A stretch of DNA of 26,639 nucleotides from Aureobasidium sp. EXF-3400 (Eukaryota; Ascomycota; Dothideomycetes; Dothideales; Saccotheciaceae). Shown here piece by piece: positions 19,759-26,639 of the stretch. Positions within the stretch are counted from its first letter, which is position 1. Each line of letters opens with the position of its first letter. The DNA is taken from the NCBI GenBank assembly GCA_024195585.1, contig SWBL01000505.1, forward strand, positions 1 to 26,639, in the 5' to 3' direction. Made by a program: the position numbers and the translations under genes. The notes beneath the pieces were generated by a model, which saw only the letters and a list, made by a program, of their open reading frames with translations, was not told where the DNA came from and ran no database searches.

Positions 19759-19833
19759 GAAGCCTCTATGCCTTTCTGAACTTAGAGCATTCTAACAACC
19801 ACCAACTTGGATTTATTCAAACCATTACCCAAC

Positions 19834-21396
19834 ATGTACGGAGTTCTCTTTGGTGTATCTGCACTCTTTGCAGGTCTCTTCTTCGTGCTTGCAAAATGGA
19901 CTTTCGACTACTTCAAGGATCCTAAAGGCTTAAGGAGATATCCCAACATGCACTTTCTCTCTGGAATCACGAATGTTCCGTACATGCTTCTTTCAGAGAA
20001 AGGCTTCCGATCAAAAAAGCTGCTCGAGCTTCATGCTTCCGGTATGCCTGTCATCAGAGTTGGGCCTAACTCTCTCTCGTATGGCGATACTAGGGCCATC
20101 AAGGATATCTATGGCCATAACACCAAGTGTACCAAGGACGAGAACTACGTGGTAACCGCCGGTACTCACTACCATCTGGCCGATGTAGTCGACAAGAAGG
20201 AGCACCAGCGCAAGCGCAAAGTGCTTTCTTCAGCTTATGCCTTGAAGAACCTCGAGGAGTGGGAATTCAAGGTTGCCGACAAGACCATCCGCCTCATCAA
20301 TCAAATCGACAAGCGTTGCAGTGATTACGGCCACGATGAAATTGTTGACTACAAGCCCTGGCTCAACTACTTCACACTTGACGCTATCGCCGATATTGGT
20401 ATCAGCCATCGTCTCGGGTTTCTCGACCAAGGCAGCGACCGCACAAAGTCCCTACGCTGGGATGGTTCCAGCTTTGAGTCAAACTACCGCGAATGTCTTT
20501 ACGCAAACTCACAAGCAAACTCCGTTATTGGCTACTGCTATGACTACTACAAACCACTTGTCAAGCTTAGCAAATGGCTCCCTCACTACAACCGTCTGTG
20601 GAAGCTCAATGAAGGCTGGGATGGCATTGTCCTCAACCTGACCACCGAGCGTCTGAAGCGCTACCAAGCCGGTGAAAAGCTCGACGACTTCTTCGAAGCA
20701 ATGATGCACGACAAGAATGGAGTTGCAAACAACCTTGAGTTCGGAGAAATTGCTGCCGAAGTGTCTATCATGATGAACGCTGGCTCCACGACCACTGCAA
20801 TCGCAATGACAAACGTCATGTACATGCTTCTCAAGAATCCTGCCTGTATGCAGAAGCTTCGGGATGAAGTTGACGATGTGCTTGATGAGGATGAAGTGAT
20901 CGCACCGTACGAGAAGGTCAAGTACTTGCCATATCTACGCGCTTGTCTCGATGAGTCGATGCGCATCTTCCCACCTACTTCTCACGGTCTGACTCGCGCC
21001 ACTCCTCCCGAAGGCAGCGTTATCTGCGGCGAGTTTGTTCCTGGCAATACCACAGTCTCAGTGTCGGCTTTTGTCGCCCATCGCGATCCCAAGATATTCC
21101 CAGACCCCGAGAAGTACACACCCGAGCGTTGGCTGGGTGAAGCAGGAAAAGAACTAGGACCTTACTTTGTGGCCTTCTCTGCGGGAGCAAGAGGTTGCAT
21201 TGGACGCAACATTTCATATCTAGAGCAGACTGTTGTGTTGGCTAGTATGTTGCATCGCTATGACTTTGAGCTCGCAGACCCGGCATTCGAGCCCCAGAGG
21301 CATGAGTTTATGAATCTGCACCTTTCAGCGCTGCCGGTGAGGATTAGAAGGAGAGCGAGAGAGAGTCTGTCTGAGAAGCCTGTCGTTATGGCTTGA
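19834..21396 (+). CDS. Cytochrome P450 monooxygenase, benzoate 4-monooxygenase (CYP53)-like
   Basis: A single exon; 520 aa from ATG 19834 (the frame extends upstream only to a TTG). The N-terminal membrane anchor is at about 3-20. The helix C region reads EHQRKRK (123-129), typical of the CYP53-related fungal group. The I-helix reads AGSTTT (316-321), with Ser where Asp or Glu usually precedes Thr. ExxR is ESMR (374-377), PERW is at 430-433, and the heme loop is FSAGARGCIG (448-457) with Cys455. All core P450 elements are intact, so it should be an active ER-bound class II enzyme using NADPH and a P450 reductase. CYP53 enzymes para-hydroxylate benzoate, but this protein is not close enough for me to assign the family or substrate; many relatives are labelled benzoate 4-monooxygenase by default. 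A reductase gene lies 2.1 kb downstream on the same strand. Confidence 0.92.
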   Translation: MYGVLFGVSALFAGLFFVLAKWTFDYFKDPKGLRRYPNMHFLSGITNVPYMLLSEKGFRSKKLLELHASGMPVIRVGPNSLSYGDTRAIKDIYGHNTKCTKDENYVVTAGTHYHLADVVDKKEHQRKRKVLSSAYALKNLEEWEFKVADKTIRLINQIDKRCSDYGHDEIVDYKPWLNYFTLDAIADIGISHRLGFLDQGSDRTKSLRWDGSSFESNYRECLYANSQANSVIGYCYDYYKPLVKLSKWLPHYNRLWKLNEGWDGIVLNLTTERLKRYQAGEKLDDFFEAMMHDKNGVANNLEFGEIAAEVSIMMNAGSTTTAIAMTNVMYMLLKNPACMQKLRDEVDDVLDEDEVIAPYEKVKYLPYLRACLDESMRIFPPTSHGLTRATPPEGSVICGEFVPGNTTVSVSAFVAHRDPKIFPDPEKYTPERWLGEAGKELGPYFVAFSAGARGCIGRNISYLEQTVVLASMLHRYDFELADPAFEPQRHEFMNLHLSALPVRIRRRARESLSEKPVVMA

Positions 21397-21729
21397 AGTG
21401 ACTAGATAATATCTGCCTTGTTGTTCCTAATGATCAGACGAATTCTTTCCGAGCTTCCCACTTGCAATTGCGACAATGATGCAGCCTTCGCTGATGTAGC
21501 TTCTATAACACGTGGTGATATTGATGTTGCATGCACGATCGATCTAACAAGCATGGTGATGAGATCAGAAGTGCGTAGGAGTAAAGCAAGAAAAGAGATG
21601 GCAGGGCGACATCGGCTGCCTCCAAGTGGGTTATGCAGTGCATAAATTGGGTCGCACGTGACCTCCGAAACTGAAGTCATCGTCAGAAAGAAACAGCGAC
21701 GACGATAGAATCAACCACCACACATCACA
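21397..21729. other. Intergenic, P450 to uS7m, with CACGTGA E-box
   Basis: 333 bases holding the P450 3' UTR and the uS7m promoter. CACGTGAC is at 21655-21662, 70 bp upstream of the uS7m ATG; it matches the Cbf1-type E-box core, but one hexamer is weak evidence. A/C-rich leader (ATCAACCACCACACATCACA) immediately precedes the ATG. No gene seen. Confidence 0.45.
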
Positions 21730-22886
21730 ATGAGCCTTTTCGCAACATCAAGGGCGTTGGCCTTCCGTCCGAGGACATTCGCGACAATCCAGAGCCCCAT
21801 CGCAGCATCATGGCGCCGTAACTACGCAACCGACCCTAAGCAGAGCGGAGGCGCTGGACCCAACATGAACCAGCAAGAGCACGTCAGCGAGGAGGCTGCA
21901 AAGATTGAGAAGATCCGTGGAGGCTCAGGTCCCGACTTGGAAATGGGCACACCGGTGCAGGAGGTGTGTCGAGTGCAGCCTCGTGGATTGAGTTAGCAGA
22001 GACTAACAATCTGCAGCTGCTCGAAGAAGACAAGGAAGCACAGAAGAAGGCACCCCAAGTGCTCAAGGACAGCATCAAGGCCGGTGCCACTCCTCCCAAG
22101 CCTTCAGGAACCCGTTCATTCTCGACATACGCCCGCCGCAACCAGGAATTGAGCGAGCACAACGACAACCCCTTCGACGATGCCCTGATCGCAAACACAA
22201 ACTTCGGTGCTCAGGAACTGTCTGGACCTGCCACTCCTGTTACTGCCGCTCCCGTCGGCCACAAGTTCGGCTTGCCCGCCCTGCCGCTGCCCAGCAATGC
22301 ACACAAAGACTACCGCTACGACCCCGTGGTGCGCCAGTTCACCAACCTGATGATGCAGCACGGCAAGCTCAGTGTCGCCCAGCGCAACATGTCTACCATC
22401 CTGACATATCTGCGCACCCAGTCTCCTCCCAACTACAATCCTAGTAGACCTCTTCTCCCCGGTGCTCGTGAGTTTATCAAATCCATTCATCTTGTGCTCT
22501 AGCTGATTCAATCCACAGCCCCACCATCCCACCTTCCTTTGAACCCTGTCCTTTACCTCACACTCGCTGTTGACAGCATTGCCCCTCTCATGCGTATCCG
22601 TTCCCAGCGTGGTGCTGCCGGTGGTGGTGTCGCTTTGCAAATCCCTGTCCCATTGGGTCTTCGCCAACGCCGTCGTACCGCCTTCGAGTGGATCCTGGAC
22701 GCTGCTTCCAAGCGCAAGTCGCGCGGCAGTGGCCGTGACATGTTCGCTCTGCGTGTTGCCGAGGAGATTGTTGCCATCATTGAGGGCCGCAGCTCTGCTT
22801 GGGAGAAGCGTACCGGTATCCACAAGATCGCCACCACTGCCAGAAGTAACTTGGGCTTCGGTAGAGTCGGTGGTCCGAGAAGGTAG
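21730..22886 (+). CDS. RSM7: Mitochondrial small-subunit ribosomal protein uS7m
   Basis: Three exons: 21730-21963, 22017-22467 and 22519-22886; introns are 53 bp (with a GACTAAC branch) and 51 bp; 350 aa. The N-terminus (MSLFATSRALAFRPRTFATI) is rich in Arg/Ser/Ala and lacks acidic residues, a typical mitochondrial presequence. A hydrophilic fungal extension follows. The uS7 core spans about 180-350: DPVVRQFTNLMMQHGKLSVAQR, NPVLYLTLAVDSIAPLMRI, IPVPLGLRQRRRTAFEWIL and FALRVAEEIVAIIEG. The basic tail is KIATTARSNLGFGRVGG. uS7 binds the 3' major domain of the small-subunit rRNA and nucleates assembly of the small-subunit head; here it would act in the mitochondrial matrix. The long N-terminal extension is usual for fungal mitoribosomal proteins. 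It is on the same strand as both neighbours and between two P450-system genes, to which it has no functional tie. Confidence 0.93.
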
Positions 22887-23540
22887 ACGGTGCTACAGCG
22901 CAGCAGAAATTATATCCTTCTTTTGGCTCTGTCTGACTACAATACCTTTTCTTTCGCGTCGGGCTATTCCAGAAAAGCGCGTGCGCCTGTACAGTAACTT
23001 TCTTTTCGTTCTTCGTACTCGCCGTGCTGCAGATTGTCAGACTGCTGAGCATGTAAAATGTACCATTCCCTTGAGATCCTAATTCGATACATGCGGTCCT
23101 CGCGCAGATGATTTCCAGAACAGTTGTAGAAAGAAGAGGCAGCGGCGTATCCATAACGGTATGCAGCTCGTTGGCGCATCTTTGGGCTCTGAAAGCAGTA
23201 ATTTGCTCCGAAGAGCGGAGCCCCAGGCCTCACCTACCCCGCAAGCCCTCCTCTGCTCTGGGGAAGGAAGGTTTGTCTCTGCAGACAAGGAACTCTCGAC
23301 CCAGAGACCATGCAACTGCCATTCTGACTCGGCGAGTAAGCGAGAGACTAAAGCTACTATCTTGCTAAGTCCTAGGAAGTGGAAATGTGATCCGACAGTG
23401 TTGCAACGAAACACATACATAAGAGAGTGTAGGTCTTTTCCTTTGCGAACACGTCCATCTGCTTGCACCTTTTCAACAGCACCTCCCTTTTCCTAGTTTC
23501 AATCTATATCCTCATCAGTTTGGACAAGCGACACGTCAAC
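22887..23540. other. Intergenic, uS7m to P450 reductase
   Basis: About 650 bases that should hold the uS7m 3' UTR and the reductase promoter. Short frames on both strands mirror one another and show no features. A small palindrome TCCTAGGA is at about 23369-23376. A pyrimidine-rich stretch (about 23466-23510) and an ACACGTCAAC leader precede the reductase ATG. Confidence 0.5.
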
Positions 23541-25716
23541 ATGACTACCGCATTCACAAACACACCGACTTTGAACAATGTGTTGACACACCTGTCTAAA
23601 AATGCTGGCTTTGAGGATATTGCCGCGATGGCTTTAGTAGGCGCTGCGAGCGCTGCATATATGTTCAAGGGAACATTATGGGACAAACCAGATCCATACC
23701 ACTACAAGTGGTTCGAGCGGCCGCAAGAGTTAATGGGTGGAAGAGCTGGTGCACAACAGACTCGCAATATCGCCGAGAAGATTGAAGAGACTGTGAGGAT
23801 GATCGACTCTCGAACATCACAACATACTGATTCTATCTGTCTAGGAAGCCGACATGGTCATCTTCTGGGGTTCTCAGAGCGGAACAGCAGAACGCATGGC
23901 CATTCGTCTTGCCAAAGAATGCCACCAACGCTTTGGTCTTAAAGTTCTGGCTGTTGATGCTTCGGACTACGAGCCATCGACTATCGCTCAGATAACAGCG
24001 AGCAAACTCTGCATCTTCCTTGCCTCGACTTTTGGAGAGGGTGATCCAAGTGATAACTTACACGGCTTCTGGGAATGGCTTCACACCACTTCGGACAAGC
24101 CTCTAGCAGAGCTCAAGTACATGGCTTTTGGACTTGGGAACTCGAATTACAAGCACTACAATCAAGTCATCAAAGTTGTGGTGGAACGTCTCAACGCCCT
24201 TGGAGCGCATGCTTTGCTGTCGACTGGTCTGGCAGACGATGCTCAAGGCGAAACTGAGGAGCACTATCTTGAATGGAAAGAGAAGGTGTTCGAGACATTC
24301 AGGACACAGCTTGGCTATACTGAAAGCGATCCGGTCTATGAGCCATCTCTCAAAGTATTCGAGGACGAATCTCTCGAGCTTATTGATCTCAACCATGGTG
24401 TTCCTGCAGAGAAGACTTCTGATAGGAAGACCAACAGCGGCATGTCAGCCGTGTATTCCCTTCCAGTAAGGAACACAAGAGAGCTCTTCCAAGTTTCTGA
24501 ACACCGCAATTGCATCCATATGGAGGTCGACTTTAGCGAACATCCTGAGTTGAAGTACAAGACTGGCGACCACCTTGGAGTCTGGCCCATCAACCCTGAT
24601 GTCGAAGTTAATCGATTGCTCCGCGTTCTTGGATTGACTAGCAGGAGGCAGATACCCATCACTATTCTTTCATTGGAGGAAGAAGTCAAAGTCAAGGTGC
24701 CTACCCCTACGACGTTGGATGCTCTTCTCGGTCATTATCTTGAGACCTGCGCTCCAGTCTCCAGAGAGACCATCACGTCGCTGATTCAATTCGCACCCAC
24801 GTCAGCCGCAGAAGACTTCTTGATACGATTGAGCAGCAAGGGAGCATATGCTAATTTCCTGCACTCGAACTACATCAACCTTGGAAGGCTTCTCGAGAAA
24901 GCTGCCTCTGGGGACGGCGTCTGGAAGGACATTCCTTTGTCATTCATTGTCGAAATCCTTCCCGTCATGCAACCAAGATACTACTCCATCTCTTCCTCCT
25001 CAGTCGCGTCACCCAGATCAGCAGCCCTCACCGCCGTCGTCTCCGACACAGTCTTCCCAGGAACAAACGAACGTATCCCAGGATTATCCACCAACTACAT
25101 GCTCGCTCTCAAAGAATCACTAGAGCAACAAACCAAACCCCACCCACAGGGTCTCACCTATCCCCTCAACGGACCCCAAGATGTACTCGCCGGCGGCCGC
25201 ATCCACGCCCACGTCCGCAAATCAACCTTCAAGCTTCCTGCTTTGGCTTCCCATCCCATTATTATGGTAGCAGCAGGTACAGGCATAGCTCCCTTCCGCG
25301 CTTTCCTGCTCGAACGCGCGCGCATGCAGTCAGTCGGTCGGGACTGCGGACCCATGTACCTATTCTTCGGCTGCCGCAACCAAACCCAAGATTACCTCTA
25401 CTCTTCCGAACTTGGCGCCTTGAAATCACAAGTCGGCGATTTGTTCACTCTGGTACCTGCATTTTCGCGTCCTGATAACGGCAAGGGTGTCTATGTACAG
25501 CACAGAATTGCAGAATACGCGGAAGACGTGTGTACCTTGCTCACAGAAGGAAATGCAAACTTTTACATCTGTGGATCGGCGGGCATGGCGAGGGAAGTGC
25601 TTTATACTGTAGGTAAAGAGTTGGGAACCAGGATGAAGTGGACTGAAGATGAAGTCAAAGAGTTTTCGGATAAGCAGAAGAAGTTCAAGAGGTGGCAGCA
25701 AGATGTTTGGGGTTAG
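23541..25716 (+). CDS. NADPH-cytochrome P450 reductase
   Basis: Two exons, 23541-23792 and 23845-25716, with a 52-bp intron (GTGAGG...TCTAG); 707 aa. The N-terminal anchor is at about 26-43. The FMN (flavodoxin-like) domain has GSQSGTAE (93-100), STFGEGDPSDN (about 145-155) and FGLGNSNYKHYN (about 179-190). The FAD/NADPH half has RYYSIS (462-467), TNYM (about 500-503), AAGTGIAPFRAF (560-571), GCRNQTQDYLY, and the conserved C-terminal Trp706. It is full length with all cofactor motifs, so it should pass electrons from NADPH through FAD and FMN to ER P450s. Several motif positions differ from the commonest fungal form (GSQTGTAE, YGEGEPTDN, GNxTYEHYN). It may therefore be a second reductase paralogue rather than the main housekeeping one; that is inference. 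The nearest P450 is 2.1 kb upstream. Confidence 0.93.
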
Positions 25717-26528
25717 AAGTACGTTGAGAGGCAGACATTTTGTTTCCTGATGGCGAAGAGAATCTTTCTTGGTACTATTGTTTTTTTTTCGGTTTGCTTG
25801 TTTTTCTCCCCTTGTGCTAAAGATAGTTACAGTATACATAGATTTAGGAATGCACAATTGGCTTTGCGAGAAATATAGTCTCTTACAGAGAGAAACCTCG
25901 ACGAAAGGCTATCTATCTCAATGGCCAGACTTACATCTTAGTCATAACTATGTATTCCGATAGCTCACAACAAACCCTTGTATCTCGGCATAGAGAAGAG
26001 GTCGGTTGTAGAATTTGTGACTGTCTTTAGCACAAACGGAGGTTGGATTTTGGGCTTTTGGAGTTGGGTATGCAGAGCCCTTTCCCAACCTTATTGACTA
26101 TATGTTGTCACGAATCTGTTTCGTTCTGTCTAGGATTGAACCAGCAAGCACCTTTTTCACGTTCATTTGCGTCAAAATTTCCATATCTTCATACTTGCAA
26201 GAAATTGCGATTGGCGATCATACTCGACAGGAAATTGCACAAGAAGTGCAAAAGCAGAGCGAGCCAATCTCCTGCTTACTATTACAGTATCATGGATACG
26301 AAACCTTGAATTTTTGGAATCGAAGCCAAATGTAAACATGGGCAAAGAGCCGAGGGAGTTTCACATGAAGAGACATGCGGATCAAAATAATCTGTATGAA
26401 TACTTTGAGCAAGATCTCCGAAACACTATTCTCAGAGGCAAAGAGGCACAAAACCCACACAAGAAAAGAAGAACAAAAAAAGATTCACAGCAATAAAGAA
26501 GAAAAGAAAGAAGGAGCTCTGAGCAGAC
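25717..26528. other. Intergenic, reductase 3' side to 5S rRNA
   Basis: About 810 A/T-rich bases with the reductase 3' UTR at the left. Three overlapping plus frames at 26043-26496 are shadows of each other and lack any family signature. No RNA or mobile element was seen before the 5S terminator. Confidence 0.55.
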
Positions 26529-26534
26529 AAAAAA
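26529..26534 (-). terminator. RNA polymerase III terminator of 5S rRNA gene
   Basis: Six As on the plus strand (T6 on the minus strand) lie about 8 nt beyond the 3' end of the 5S sequence, the normal Pol III stop signal. Confidence 0.75.
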
Positions 26535-26541
26535 GATACGA

Positions 26542-26639
26542 AACATACAGCAGCAGGGATTCCCACGTGGTCACCCACCGTAGTACTAATCTGCCGTTCA
26601 ACTGCTTATGTATGGCAGAGCGGACGGGATGCCCAGTTT
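26542..26639 (-). rRNA. 5S ribosomal RNA, 5' end cut by window edge
   Basis: Read on the minus strand, the sequence contains GGGCATCCCGTCCGCTCTGCC, then GATTAGTAC, the box C region GGTGGGTGACCACGTGGGAA and the 3' end CTGCTGTATGTTT. These are the conserved blocks of ascomycete 5S rRNA, close to the Neurospora type. About 98 nt are present; roughly the first 20 nt (ACATACGACC-type 5' end) lie outside the window. A single copy here, outside an rDNA repeat, fits the dispersed 5S arrangement usual in Pezizomycotina. Confidence 0.93.

Larger units (their letters stand above)
18784..19833. other. Intergenic region and promoter of the P450 gene
   Basis: About 1.05 kb with no gene I can support; the plus frame 19287-19724 (145 codons) has no recognisable family features. 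It carries three inverted repeats and a 17-bp tandem duplication (19222-19397, listed separately) and the P450 TATA box at 19752-19758. Confidence 0.55.

Noticed and set aside
22116..22823. 235-codon minus-strand frame across uS7m
   Set aside because: Antisense to conserved ribosomal protein exons and spans an intron; shadow.
19834..25716. Secondary-metabolite gene cluster including P450, reductase and the MFS transporter
   Set aside because: No backbone synthase, no pathway regulator, a mitoribosomal gene in the middle, and the transporter is more than 6 kb away beyond unrelated genes.
26043..26496. Three overlapping small plus-strand frames near the right edge
   Set aside because: Mutual shadows in different frames, A/T-rich, no motif; the real gene here is the minus-strand 5S rRNA.

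Overview
The window is nuclear DNA from a filamentous ascomycete (Pezizomycotina, possibly Dothideomycetes; the class is inference). The evidence is short 47-58 bp spliceosomal introns with GTRNGT...YAG ends, ~1 kb intergenic spacers, a dispersed 5S rRNA gene, an intron-containing tRNA and a set of clearly fungal protein families. There is no sign of bacterial operons, plasmids, CRISPR arrays or intact transposons.

Left part (1-8.6 kb, minus strand): the edge cuts a tRNA-His gene. It is followed by a three-exon Tps3/Tsl1-type regulatory subunit of the trehalose-6-phosphate synthase complex, a Pho80-like cyclin with a long disordered leader, and a five-exon proteasome beta1 gene. The catalytic threonine of beta1 lies in a 15-nt microexon.

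Middle (8.6-18.8 kb): divergent from the proteasome gene is a Bem46/ABHD13-type alpha/beta hydrolase (four exons, one intron stopless and a multiple of three). A gene-poor 1.6 kb stretch follows, then a 14-TM DHA-type MFS transporter (+). A DUF3405 type II membrane protein (-) is convergent with the transporter and divergent from a secreted clade-2 histidine acid phosphatase (+).

Right part (18.8-26.6 kb, plus strand): a cytochrome P450 resembling the benzoate 4-monooxygenase (CYP53-like) group, the mitochondrial ribosomal protein uS7m gene, and an NADPH-cytochrome P450 reductase. The P450 and its potential electron donor are less than 2.2 kb apart on the same strand. The right edge cuts a 5S rRNA gene on the minus strand with its Pol III terminator.

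Most genes are unrelated housekeeping or metabolic genes, and the window does not look like a biosynthetic gene cluster. The least explained signals are in non-coding DNA. One is a dense run of perfect palindromes at 4703-4781. Another is a set of inverted repeats plus a 17-bp tandem duplication at 19222-19397, upstream of the P450. All exon-intron structures were read by eye from splice signals, frame continuity and family conservation.
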